A DNA stretch of 64,000 bases from Channallabes apus (Eukaryota; Chordata; Actinopteri; Siluriformes; Clariidae): the NCBI GenBank assembly GCA_030522415.1, contig CM060106.1, positions 28,044,985 to 28,108,984 on the forward strand, given 5' to 3'. Below, piece after piece: positions 33,780 to 46,900 of the stretch. The position numbers and the translations under genes were made by a program. The notes beneath the pieces were generated by a model, which made no database searches, was not told the DNA's origin, and saw only the letters and a program-made list of their open reading frames with translations. How positions within the stretch are numbered: the stretch's first letter is position 1; each line of letters starts with the position of its first letter.

Positions 33780-34565
33780 AGCACAGAGCACATGCGGTCA
33801 TACTATCTGATATCAACCAGATATGGGGATGGGTTCCCTGTTGAGTCTGGTTCCTTCCTAATGTCATATGAGGGAGTTTTTCTTAGCTGCCATTGCCACC
33901 GGCTTGCTCATCTGGGACAAGCAGATAATTATAATTATACTTTATATATATACAGTACCAGTCAAAATTGTGGACACAAGTTTGTATTTATTTTCTACGT
34001 AGTACTGGAAATTTCCAATCTTTGAAATACCACATATGGCATTAGGTAAGTAAGTAACAACAACAACGACAGGCAGTTGTTATTTTAAAACACTGAGGTC
34101 AGTTATTCTAAAATAGTCCTTGCAAGAACAGTATTGTGTCAAGTGCATTTACAAAAGCTATCAAGCACCATGATGAACCTGGCTCTCATGAAGACCATCT
34201 CAGGAATGCAAGACAAAACCTTTCTTATTCTGCAGAGGAGAGGTTACAAGCCTGTTAACAACCAGCACCTCAGATTAGAGCCGTTATGGAGGCTGAGCAG
34301 AAGTAGCAGACACATCTCAATAACTGTTTAAAGGAGACTTTTTGCATATTTTGGATGCATTCAGCATTGTTTTACAATGTAGAAAGAAATAAAAAACAGG
34401 AAGGACCACGGAATTACAAGTTGTGTCCAAACTTTTAACTGGTATTGGTGTTTCATTACATTTTTCAAATCTTTTGCCATAATCTTCGAACTCTATAAAG
34501 CTGCTTTGTGACAATGACCATTGTTAAAACTATTACAAAAATACAAATGAATTGGACTGAATTGT
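33780..34565 (+). repeat. Retroelement 3'-tail repeat, split
   Basis: The left part has GGAGTTTTTCTTAGCTGCC and GGCTTGCTCATCTGGGACAA. The right part, after the Tc1-like insertion, has TATAAAGCTGCTTTGTGACA and ATTGAACTG-like AATTGGACTGAATTG. Together they resemble a widespread fish retroelement tail. A minus-strand piece with the inverse words is at 61806-61875. Family not named. Confidence 0.6.
33953..34446 (+). mobile_element. Internally deleted Tc1-like element (family copy b)
   Basis: The ends CAGTACCAGTCAAAATTGTG and GTGTCCAAACTTTTAACTGG are inverted repeats. Blocks inside are shared with copies at 3341 and 49312. It is too short for a transposase. Confidence 0.82.
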
Positions 34566-34683
34566 CTCGGTTACAAACTCCTGGCCTGATCGCTGTCAGG
34601 CTTGATCCGGACTCATCCATCCAAGAGTACACTGTTATTATATGAGTTTCTACAAACTCTCTAACTTTAATTCTTGTTCACAG

Positions 34684-34982
34684 GTAACGAAATATTGCTG
34701 TTCTCTTTGAAACAAGGCTGCCTTGTGCTTGGAAGCACTGGTATGAGTTATTGTGAAGCTTGCTCAAGGAAAACATCTGAAAAATCCAGTACAAATCATC
34801 CAGTAACGCTGGCTCAGCTTCTTCACCTGCATCCGCAAGTACTCATTTCTCAGACAGACTTGCAGACTCCAGGTTGGGCAAAGCCTTGCCCGCTGCCACG
34901 ACAACGCCCCAGCGGCGGCCCACGCTGAGTGTTGGCGTGCAATGGCGCGGCGGGACGCTGATAGTTGCCGCCGTGGACTGTG
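34684..34982 (+). other. 5'-UTR part of ppip5k1 exon 2, with two upstream ORFs
   Basis: An acceptor (TTCTTGTTCACAG) ends at 34683 and the sequence runs without interruption into the coding part at 34983. An in-frame TAG lies 7 codons before the start, so the CDS is not longer at its 5' end within this exon. One upstream ORF is at 34742-34928 (61 codons). A second is at 34942-34983: 13 codons in a strong context (GCAATGG), with its TGA overlapping the main ATG as TGATG. Confidence 0.6.
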
Positions 34983-37900
34983 ATGTCAGAGTCCAGCAGC
35001 CCGGGTGAGAGCCAGCGTGGCGCTCCCAAGTTCTTCGTGGGCTGCGACGAGGATGAGAGCGAGGACCTGGACGGCTACGGCAGTATGAGGACAGACATGG
35101 AGCTGTACGAAGATGACCTGGAGGCTGGCTCGGTAAGGATTGCTCATGAGCATTTTTCTTATGGTGCATTTTAAAAAAAAATAAATGTCATGCACTTGCA
35201 CTGCAATGGAATAAGAATGCAGAAGCAATGGCAGAAGTAAATGGACACCCAAAGTTTTATATGTTTGCACCAGAAATTAAACAAAAAGTAGGCACAGTAA
35301 AGGCAACAAATTTTCATGCATACAATTTTATCATAAAACTGTGGATATATATATTTACATCTTGAATCTCCAGTAGCAGCTCTTTGTATCATTCTGTAAA
35401 TTGTACCCCCATTTGGGAAAGTTTAGTCAAGCTACTAGTTATCAAGCTGCAAAATGCTCAAGGTAAAGTATCTTGACTATTGAGTTTTAAATGTCATTTT
35501 TCACTAAATAAAAAAAAAAATACATTCTTGGTAATTGGCTAATTGCTGGGTAAGAGGAATAAAACATCATCTCATATCATTTTGCTTCAGCAGCGTTTCT
35601 TACATGTTCAGGGACGCTGTAAGTGCTTCCATTCTGTTTGAGACCTATGTTTTACATGACAGCCCAGTTGAAAAGCTGGCAGCATCAGCATCCCTGGCAG
35701 TACAGGAATGATGCAATGTGATAATAACTGTTCATTTGTTTGTAGTGTCATGCTGAGGTTTGTGTTCTCCACCCTTTTTACCACTTGTCACTAATTTGGT
35801 CTTTCAGCCTCCGGAGCGTCAGATCGTGGTGGGGATCTGCTGTATGATGAAGAAATCCAAGTCTAAGCCCATGACGCAGATACTGGAGCGTCTGTGCAAG
35901 TTTGAATACATCACTGTGGTCATCTTCCCCGAGGACGTCATACTTAACGAGCCGGTGGAGAAATGGCCCCTCTGTGACTGCCTCATCTCCTTTCACTCAA
36001 AAGGTGATTGCTTTAATGTGCTGAAGTGCAAGCCTGACCTTTTTAAAGATTGTCTCAAAACTTCTTTCCGTTTCCAGTGTCTAATATCACTAGTGTTAGA
36101 AAGTACTACGAGGCTGTAGTTTCTGCCTCTTCTGAGAGTATCAGACGGTGCTTTTCAAGCATAATCAGCAGGAAATTAAACATCAAAAGATGAATCAGGC
36201 ATAAATCAGACACAGACACATCTCCCCCAACGCTATTGTTTATATAACCTCCAGACTAACTAAATACATGTGGGAAAAATACTGCTGTAAGCCTTATGGT
36301 AAAGTACTGCCATTTTTCACATAATCAGCCTCATGCACAGTTCACCTTTATTTTCTAATCTTTTTTATTTCCTTTTTCGATTCACTGATAGGTTTCCCCT
36401 TGGATAAGGCCGTGAGTTACGCCAAACTCCGTAACCCCTTGCTGATCAACGATCTTAATATGCAGTACTACATACAGGACAGGTATGACGGAAGAACAAG
36501 CTCTTGTTAGTACAAGTTATTATAGATTGTAAACTCATAAAAAGCTAATCAAATTAGAATTGATCATAGCTGTAATGCCAGCAAATATGTTCTACAGCCT
36601 CAAATGCAGAAAAATGTCAGTACTGTAACATTAACTTTATGCAAAACATAACCATGGTGAAATCATGGTATCTTTATGTTGGTAACTTGCAAACTAACCT
36701 GCTCATGCTTGTAATTACATTACTCATGAGAAACAGACATTGAGTGTAGACACAGTTTGTGGTCCAAAAAACAGATTTGTGTCATTTATAATTTGCAGCA
36801 TGAACAATAAAACTCAGATTTTGTCTTTGTTCTATGAATAAGACCTTAGTAAGCCACTTCTTGTCTCTTAGTTTACTGTTAGTTTCTAATCCTGTAATGA
36901 AGACTGTAGGTGTGGCAGTTGTCCTATGTAATGTCTCTTGCAGGAGGGAGGTGTATCGCATCCTGCAGGAAGAGGGGATCGACCTACCGCGCTACGCTGT
37001 ACTGAACCGGGACCCGGACAAACCTGATGGTACGTTAGTGTGTGGGACATCTGGATGTCTATTTGAGATCCTGGGATTAATCAAAAATAGAATATGTTGT
37101 TTAACATTCATGAAAGTGGAAGGGGTAATAAATAACAGGGCTTCTTTGCAGAGGAACATCCTGCTTTCTGTCTCTGCTTTATTTTAGTGCTTGCCTCTAT
37201 AAATAGCCACTAATGTAGAGCAATTAGACCTGAGACACATAAATTACTTTGTTGAGTAATGTCGCTGTCAGGTATCCATTAACCCCATGTGTGTTGAATC
37301 CAGTCAGCTCTTACAAGTGCACTATCTTGCAGAGATCCATTTAAGAACAGCACTTATCTAGAAGATAATCTAAGTTCTCAGAAGCAGTGGAGTGTTTAAA
37401 CATTTCTGTTAGGATAAAAATAATGTCAGCAGGAGAAAAAATCTCCGGACACATGCACATATGTGGTAGTTGTGCTCCCTCAATTATTATTATCTTTTTA
37501 ATTCTACTTTACCTGATTTATTTAGTTTATTTTTGTATGAATGTGGAATGTTTAACAGCACAAGGTCAATTCCATAGTAAGGTCTAGTGTTTTAAATACA
37601 CTGTGAGATCACATCCATTAGGGATGGTAATCACGATACCCAAGTATCACGGTTTTATAAATATCCCGATTCTATATTACATTTTCCCTGATTTTGTTAC
37701 ATTTTTAAACCTCCTAATTTAACGATGCCCATTCCTTATACCATTAATACCATCTGTAATTACATCTGTAATTCACGCACATTTCTACGCACATTATAAC
37801 TTAACTTAAAAGTTATTTAACAAAATGAAAAAGGTTAATGTTTCATTTTTTTTCAGAGTGCAATCTGGTTGAGGGGGAAGATCATGTAGAGGTGAATGGT

Positions 37901-40900
37901 GAGATCTTTCCCAAACCCTTTGTAGAAAAGCCAGTCTCAGCTGAAGATCACAACGTGTATATCTACTACCCGACCTCAGCTGGTGGTGGCAGCCAACGCC
38001 TCTTCAGGAAGGTTTGTTTTTGTAGTGATCCCCATTCCAGTGCCATATTTTTAATTCTATAGTCTTCTGTTAAGGAGTGACTCACTCTGTCAAGGTGTGC
38101 ATCACTCATTCAGAAACAGAGCAGAGCTTTACTTTGTGTGAAACTATAAAATCCGGAAGAACCGGGTAATAATATTCCTGTTATTATGTAGTGTGTAAAA
38201 CCTTTTGAAATGTTTATTGAAGTCAGTCTTTCGGATGAAGCATGGCATTATTTGCTGGAATAAAGGTAATTGAGCTTCCTGGTATAAAACTGGTAGATGA
38301 TATTTTAACAATGAAAAAATTGTAATAAAGGCATAAAAAATACTTGTGGTTATTCTTGTGGTTCACATAATTAGGAATTTCATTTTGCAGTTTGAGAACC
38401 CTTTGCATCTTTGACTCATGTAGATGTCCCATTGATGCATCACATCCTGCACACTTGAGGCAGAATACACTGCCTGGCCAAAAAAGAAAAGTACACACTC
38501 AAATATTGTGTTTAAGTTTGATTATAGCATGCAGTGTTGGTGGCCATTTCATCTCTGAAAATGATTCCTTCATGCTTGCATTGATCAAGTCTTTAAAATG
38601 TTGAGGTCCATGCCCGAATTTGGAAAAATTCCGGAGGGATGTTTTTAAAACCTTGTCGTACATATTGAAATGCAGTCTTGAACCAGATCCTCTGATTGCT
38701 CTTTTTGGTATCACTGGAGAGCAAGATAAGCGTCTAACTCCAGCTGAACTTCGTTTATTATCCTTTGCTACACTCCTGGCCAGGTGTTCTTTTTTATTCA
38801 AGTGGAAGGATGCCACGTCACCCACTCACACCCAGTGGCTCAGGGATATTATGTCCTGTTTGTCCCTGGAGAAGATTCATTACTCAATCCGTTATTCAGA
38901 CTTGAAATTTCAAAAGGTGTGGGCGCCCTTCCTTCACTTTTTTCATATACATTTATAGTTTGATTCCCTTTCTATTTAATTGTTTGTCTGTTTGTTCTTT
39001 TTCCCTTTTTTTTGCATGCAGAACCAAAAAACTTCCAGCTCCATATTCTTTTTTTTTTTTTTTTTTTTTTCGTTTTTCTCTTTTTTTTTTTAAATGCCTG
39101 GCGTCTAGCCTTTCTTACGCATGTACTGTAAAACTGGCTTGGAGTCAGGGATGGGTGGGGTGGGTGCCATAGTGTTTATAAGGGGGTTATAAAATCTATT
39201 TTGAAACATTACGTGTTTACCCCGTTATATCCCTGTTTAAAATCAATAAAAAATATTGTTGAGGAAAAAAAAAAACTGTTCAGGTCCAGGAATATGCTAT
39301 TGCAGGCTCGATTCCCATCTCTGTGTGCATGGAGTTTGCATGTTCTCCCCGTGCTTGGTGGGTTACCTCCGGGTACTCCGGTTTCCTCTCACAGTTCAAA
39401 GATATGCAGGTTAGGCTAATTGGCATTCCCAAATTGCCTATAGTGTGTGAATGAGTGTGTGTATGTGTGTGTGCCCTGCGATGGATTGGCACCCTGTCCA
39501 GTGTGTACCCTGCCTCGTGCCCTAAGCCTCTTGGAATAGCCTCCAGGTCCCCCCGCGACCCTGAATACAGGATAAAGATGAGTGAGTGAATATGCTATGG
39601 AAGACAAAAATCCCTTAATTTGATTAGTTGCAGGATGGATACATCTCTTCATGCACTTTCCTTCTTGCCCATCACTCTGGGATAGGGTCAATTTGGAATT
39701 ATCAGACCACATGATTTTTTTTTTCTTCTATTGATCCAAAGTTCTATGTCATCACATGTGCCTTTGGAAATTATCTTACTTTCACTATTAAACATAATTA
39801 AAATTTTGTCTGTTAGTTTTTACAATACACTAGTAGTTGCACAAACCAGTTATGTGATCTCTGATCATGATCATTTATGACCTTTTTTTCCAACCAGATT
39901 TCTTCCACAAAGTTGCTGGTTCAGCATTATCCTTTCAGGTTTTAATACCGTGTTAGACGGTTTTGCAGAATTTTTTATGTTTTCTTTGCTTTATTCAAGC
40001 CAATAATGTGGCCCTTCTAAAACAGGACTTTTTACTTCAGGCAGTGTATTGTGCTTGTTCGTAGTGTTGAGTAGCAAATGCATTTGAAATCATATTTAGA
40101 AACTAACTAATAAGGTTAGGTTCAGTAATTTAGGTTCAATAATTCTGTTTTTTTTTATTAAACAAACATTACTAATCACTAACTAATCACAAAAGTCTGT
40201 CTACTTAATATACTGTGTTGGATCTTGTTTGTCAGAAAAATTGACATTCAGAGACATTCAGCTAATGACTCTTCAGTTTAAAGGTGTCTGAAATAATGTG
40301 GTCAGCCCGGTGTTTGTGCCAGGTGTTTATTTCATACACAAGCATTTAGAAACTGCATTCCTTCTGCAGATTGGTAGCCGGAGTAGTGTGTATTCTCCTG
40401 AGAGTACTGTCAGAAAGACTGGCTCCTACATTTATGAAGAATTTATGCCTACAGATGGTACCGATGTGAAGGTAATGATCCACAAATTCACAATTTATCA
40501 TTTTGTAATAGATTTTGGATTTGGTTGTTATTCTGTCATAAACTATTCATACACGTCAAAAGCAAAAAAATATCTTTATAACTAATTATTTTAATATTTG
40601 CACACCTCTTGGAAATATTTCACTTATATGTATGTACGTGCGTGTGTGTGTGTGTATGTTTGCATCTCTCAGGTGTACACAGTAGGGCCTGATTACGCTC
40701 ATGCTGAGGCTCGTAAATCTCCTGCCCTGGATGGCAAAGTTGAACGAGACAGTGAGGGAAAAGAAGTGCGCTACCCTGTTATGCTTACTGCTATGGAAAA
40801 ACTGGTGGCTCGTAAAGTGTGCTTGGCTTTCAAGGTCATTGTCTTGGCTCATTCTTCATTCCAGTGTGCTCTGGTTCAGAATCGAGACTTGCAATTTAAA

Positions 40901-43900
40901 TCCTTTTTGACTTTCCTCAGCAAACAGTCTGTGGGTTTGACCTCCTCCGGGCCAACGGACACTCGTACGTGTGTGACGTGAATGGCTTCAGCTTTGTGAA
41001 GAACTCTATGAAATATTACGATGACTGTGCCAAGATACTCGGGTGAGCCAGTGTATTCTTATTAGTGTTAATATTTAATCTGTGATAATGATTTACAGTA
41101 CAGGTATTGCAATATAATGCGATAAAGAAGTTCCTCACAGCTTCAGTGTTGTCAGTTTGATCCTGAGCATGTTTCTGTCGATGTTGTGTTTTGCATGTTC
41201 TCCCCATGTCCGTCTGGGTTTTCTCCAGATTCTTCAGGTCCTTTGGAGAAAAACCTATCAGGAGGTGGGATTGAGAGTGTGATTGAGTATGCAATGGACT
41301 AGCATCTCATCCAGGGTGTATTTCCAGCTCATTTCCAATGTTCGGGGAATAAGCTTCAGATGTACTTTGGCCCTGACCAAAATAAAATTGTTTACTAAAG
41401 ATGAATGTATAATACCACACATATTTATGCTATACTGTTCATGACTGCTGATAGCTGAAAATAATTGTGTGTGCTATGACAAAGTACTTTTGAATGAAAT
41501 GTGCTGCAATATTTTTAAATGCCTAGAATGTAAGGGCTAAATATGTCAAGTTTAAATAACTAGAGTACTTTCGTCGTTAAAGAAATTCTGCTTTATAAGT
41601 TCCTCAATACCCTCCCCCCCCCAAAAAAAAAATGCATTTCTCGTTTTGTAATTCTGATTAGAACTATAAACATTTTTTTACTTATTTTTATGTTCTAGTT
41701 AAGATTTACTTGTAGTAACTGTGAGGAAATCAAAACACTTGTTGGAAGCCCACACAGACACAAAGAGAACTTTCTCTTTTAGCAGTCGATTTGTTAATTT
41801 TATTGAGATTTTATTAACCTGCTGCCACCTACTTATTTAGAAGAGCTCCAATTTTTTCAAAGGATAATATGTCAAAAAATTCAGTTAAAATCAGACTCTG
41901 TAATATGATTTAGTTGCAACAATCATTGATCAAATATCATGTCGTAAAGATATAAGCTTGCACTGAAAATTATTGTTTGCCTCAGTTAGCGTACTATCCC
42001 AGTCCATCCAGGTGGAGAATATTGGATTAGCTTCACTATATAGCAGCCACAGTACATGTCCTACCATGGGGTAATGAGAGTCTGTGTGTTCTTTATCAAT
42101 AGGAACATTGTGATGAGGGAGTTGGCTCCCCAGTTCCATATTCCCTGGTCTATTCCTACAGAGGCAGAGGACATTCCCATAGTCCCTACCACATCCGGCA
42201 CCATGTGAGTCTATGAAGCTGATTTACACACAAAAAAAATAATTTTCTTTTTTTTCTCCTCATTTATTTATTTTTTCTTGATTGAGTAAACGATTTCCAT
42301 CTGTATATTGTGTAATTTTGGCGGAATATGCACATGGAAATTGTTTGAAATAATGACCGAAGCATGTTTCATTTGCGTAGGATGGAGCTACGCTGTGTGA
42401 TTGCGGTGATCCGCCATGGAGACCGAACACCAAAACAGAAGATGAAGATGGAAGTCAGAAATCCCATGTGAGAGCCCACGTTTGACAGTTGGTGTAACTC
42501 TATTAGATCCATAGAGACACACATGCTGAGGGATTTGTCTTTTTGGGGTTTTTTTTGTTTCTCAGGTTTTTTGAGCTGTTTGAGAAGTATGGGGGTTATA
42601 AGACCGGGAAACTGAAGCTGAAAAAACCCAAACAGCTGCAGGTAACATGGTGCTTTTACTTATTTAAAGCACTAACACTTGTTTGTATTGTCTGTATTTT
42701 TTTCTATAAAGATACTGAAATATATGTCTGTTGTTGTTGTTTTTGTTGATGTTGTCCCTTTATTTCTTTATTATTCCTGCTGTACTATATTGCATATAGT
42801 CAGGCAGTTCATAGTTACTGTTTTACCCTTCAGGAAGTACTGGACATCAGCAGGCTGCTGTTGGCAGATCTGGGGCAGCACAGTGACTGTGAGATCGAAG
42901 AGAAGTCGTCTAAACTGGAACAGCTTAAGACTGTTTTGGAAATGTGAGTGAGTGTCTGTTTAGGTTTTTTCCACTTAAATGGGATCGTTCAGTCTCCCTG
43001 GAGAATATCAAAAGTGTTTTTTATGGAAGATGTTCTGTACATAATCCAGCTACAGAGCAAATAAATAGAATTTGTAGGAACTTGGCCAGGATTTTTTTTT
43101 TTCTTTTTTTTTTTTTTTTTAAGTAGGGAATCTGCAACTCGTACACATTTAAAGGCCTCAGTTTGAGTATCAAGTTCTAATATTAGAAAACACTTGACAA
43201 CACATTTTTTTAAAATACATGAATAACATTTGGAAAATTTCTTGAATGCTTCAATTGTGATACATTAAGGTTTAGTTTTGCAAGTTGACAGAATGTTTGT
43301 CAATTGACATCAAATCCTCATATGATTATTTTTTAACTGTAACATACTGAATATTTTACATTACAAGTGTTAGTGATTATTATTATTTAATTTCTTTTTA
43401 CATATTTATCATAACCTGATTAAGCTACTTGTTTTATCATGTTGAATTTGTGTAGGTGAGATTGTCATAGGGCTTCATTACAAGTGTTGGTTTTCTCCCC
43501 ATCACCTCTCTTGTATGTAGGTATGGCCATTTCTCTGGGATAAACAGAAAAGTGCAGCTGACTTACCTTCCCCATGGGCAGCCTAAGACCTCCAGTGAGG
43601 AAGAAGGTAGAGCGAGATTTAGTATTTTCACACTGCATTCCTAAATTGCTAGCATTGATTTATTCATATGCCTTTTGCGCTTGGTGTTGTTTGTCTTATA
43701 AGCAGATACACGGAATGAAGGTCCATCCTTGCTGCTGGTGTTAAAGTGGGGAGGGGAGTTAACTCCAGCAGGCCGAGTACAGGCAGAGGAACTGGGTCGA
43801 GCCTTCCGTTGTATGTACCCTGGAGGACAAGGTACAATGGTTGTTGTTTTGGGTTTTTTTCCCCATACTGTTTTTTTTTTTTTTTTTTTACTTTTCTCGA

Positions 43901-46900
43901 ATCTCTCTTTTAAATTTTTCATCATAGCTATTCTATTCACTTAAATCATCTATCTCTCATTTACTTAATACACAGATGGAAGGGGAAATTTTGCACTTTT
44001 CTCTAAGTGTTGTTGACTGTCTTCATATGCCTTAAAAGTACATGTACATGATAGCCTTAAACCTCCCTGGTTTAATAGCCACCAAAACAGATGTGAATTG
44101 GCCATGACTAGTGGAGGGAGAAAATCAGGGGGGAAATAAATCATAAAAAAATGTGACATTCATACAGACACAGTTAAAACAACTTAAAGCTGTTGTTGCT
44201 GCAAAATAATAAATCTTACTGCGCTTCGAATTATTACACAAGTGATATCTTTCTCTGATTTTCATAATTAGTAAATGCAAATGACAGTCAGTATAATTTT
44301 CTAGTCATCAACCATTAGGGTGTAATTTAAATTTTATTGAACAAACCTCCTAATGATAACAATATTTATTTTAAAAGTAAAAAACTGAAAATGCACTGTT
44401 CCAAATTATTATGCACAATAGAGTTAAAACATTTTATTGTAAAGAACTGAAAATGGACTTTTGTTGCATCTTTGGGAGGTCATATTTACTGAAATCAAAA
44501 GCTATTTCAATCACCCAAACATCCTAACAGGGCATGTTACATCTTAACATAGGACCCTTTCTTTGATATCACCTTCACAATTCTTGCATCCATTGAACTT
44601 TCATCCATTGAGTTTTTGGACAGTTTCTGCTTGAATTTCTTTGCGGGATGTCAGAATAGCCTCCCAGAGCTGCTGTTTTGAATCAAACTGCCTCCCACCC
44701 TCATAGATCTTTTGAGGATTCTCAATGGGTTTGAGGTCAGGGGAGGATGGTGGCCACACCATGAGTTTCTCATCTTTTATTCCCATAGCAGCCAATGATA
44801 CAGAGGTATGAGATGGTGCATTGTCGTGCATGAAGATGATTTTGCTATGGAAGGTACGGTTCTTCTTTCTGTACCATTTCAGAAAGTGGTCAGTCAATAT
44901 TTACATTTACATTTAGGCATTTGGCAGACGCTCTTATCCAGAGCGATTTACATTTTTATCTCATTACACATCTGAGCAGTTTAGGTTTAAGGACATTGCT
45001 CAAGGGCCCAACAGTGGCAACTTGGTGGTTGTGGGATTTGAACCTGGGATCTTCCGAACCGTAGTCCAATGCCTTAACCACTGAGCTACCCCTGGCCCGC
45101 AATATACTTTGCAGAGGTCATTTTCACACCTTCAGGGACCCTAAAGGGGCCTACCAGCTCTCTCCCCATGATTCTGGCCCAAAACATGACTCCGCCACCT
45201 CCTTGTTGAAACATGGTGGCCATCCACCAACCATCCACTACTCCAGTGGTTCTCAAAGTGGGGAATACAGACATGACAGGTGGGGCGCAATGAACGGGAG
45301 GAAATTAGTGGAAAATAACAGGAAAGTACCTATTCTAATTCATGCTTTTCTTTATTGATAATGAAGAGTGTACTCTCAAAACTAAACAATCACACACAAA
45401 TAAAAGGATCATTAATACAAGTAAATTTAAAATAACATCAGTTGTGGGCCGGGAGAAAAAGTGGAACCATAGTGGAACAATAATGGTTTAACGTCGGACA
45501 AACTTGAGCAGCGCTGCTCGAATCACAAACCTGCGCGATCCACTGGGCAGCGCTGCGCGACTCTGACAGAAATAAACCGCGCCGACCATCAAAATACATT
45601 TTACCCCGCTGGGATGCGCACGTACAATCCAGGCATGGCAAAGCGGAAACAATATTAAACAGTCCTAACATTTTAAATAAATAGTTTTTAAATAAAACAC
45701 AGTGGGTCGCGCAGGTTTGTGATTCGAGCGGCGCTGCGCGATCCACAGGGCTGCGCAAATAAACCAGATCATCACTGCGCTATCCAGATAGTCGCGCTGC
45801 GCTGTATTTGCGCAGATATTTGGTTCAATCGGATGCCGCGGTTTCGTCCCACTTTTGATGTGTTTGGCTTCACATACACTTCGACAATGGAAGAAGACGC
45901 TGCAGCAGCAGTGAGTTTACTTACATGTGACAAAACCAACAACGAGGAGATTGTAAAGAAAAAAGCTGCATCGTCTGTGTTGTGGAATTGGTTTGGGTAG
46001 AAGAAAAGTGATACGAATGAGATGAACGTGATTTGGAAGGTACGCAAGTGCACTGTTTTAACAAGTGGTGGAAACACTATCTGAAATTATTTCTATCATT
46101 CTGAAATACAAATCGAATATGGCCAAAGTAAAAAATGCGACAAACCCCAGCAATTAACAGTTTAAATTAAATTACATTAAAAAATAAAATTATGTAAAAC
46201 AATTTCTTTGTGTTTTCATTTTTATTTATGCATTTTCAGATACAAATTGCTATATTGTGATATATATCGTTATTGAGTTAGAAAATTGCTTCTACCATGT
46301 TAGAAGATTTTGGTTATATCGCCCACCCCTAATGAAGCCTAACTTGAGCTTGGATTGATGGTGGGGGCAGAAGTGTTTGTTTTGTGTCTTAAAATGCTGG
46401 CAGCAGACCGCATGAGACCCAACAAATTAGGAAGACGCTTAGAGACAACACACTCCAGTCACGTTAATAAACCACTGGACGTCTTTGAAAGAAAGCTGGC
46501 AGAATACAGACAGCAGGAGAATCGCATGGTAACATCTGAATCAGTGGACAGCAAAGCACAAATGGCTTCATTCAAAGTTACATACTTGGCCAGTGCAAAA
46601 AAAACTACAAACGATTGCTGAGCAGCTAATAAACATGGGGTCAATTATGCAAAGATAAGTGATAACGTAAGCCTTGTAACAATTGCACGTGTATTTTATC
46701 TGTTTTTAACTTGGTGTTGTTTGATCGTATTGGTTTAGGAATTGATATTTCAATAAACAGTAAACTTGGCCGATTTCGTTATTATTTTGTTGACAAGTGG
46801 GGCTTGAAAATTCGCTCACCCCCTTAAGTGGGGAATGACAGAAAAAGTTTGAGAACCACTGCACTACTCCATCCATCTGGACCATCCAGGGTTGCACGAC

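Larger units (their letters stand above)
38468..40046 (-). mobile_element. Tc1-like element hosting L1 and SINE insertions
   Basis: The tips CACTGCCTGGCCAAAAAAG (left) and CTTTTTACTTCAGGCAGTG (right) are inverted repeats flanked by TA (38466-38467 and 40047-40048). Between 39.6 and 40.0 kb, decayed transposase-like minus-strand sequence remains (near the ATCAGACCACATG and GTTTTAATACCGTGTTAGACGGTT words). The middle is replaced by the L1 tail and a SINE. Confidence 0.8.
45244..46861 (+). mobile_element. hAT transposon deletion derivative inside Tc1
   Basis: The tips CAGTGGTTCTCAAA and TTTGAGAACCACTG and a perfect 8-bp duplication CACTACTC (45236-45243, 46862-46869) identify a hAT element of 1618 bp. 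Coding scraps of BED-finger proteins remain (45838-46000, 46355-46621), but no RNase-H-like catalytic domain is present, so it is non-autonomous. A block ending TATATCGCCCACCCCTAA (about 46330) looks like the end of another repeat. Confidence 0.92.

Noticed and set aside
35760..36119. Open frame starting at ATG 35760 as a gene start
   Set aside because: It is ppip5k1 exon 35808-36003 read through its introns; the exon joins the upstream start exon in phase.
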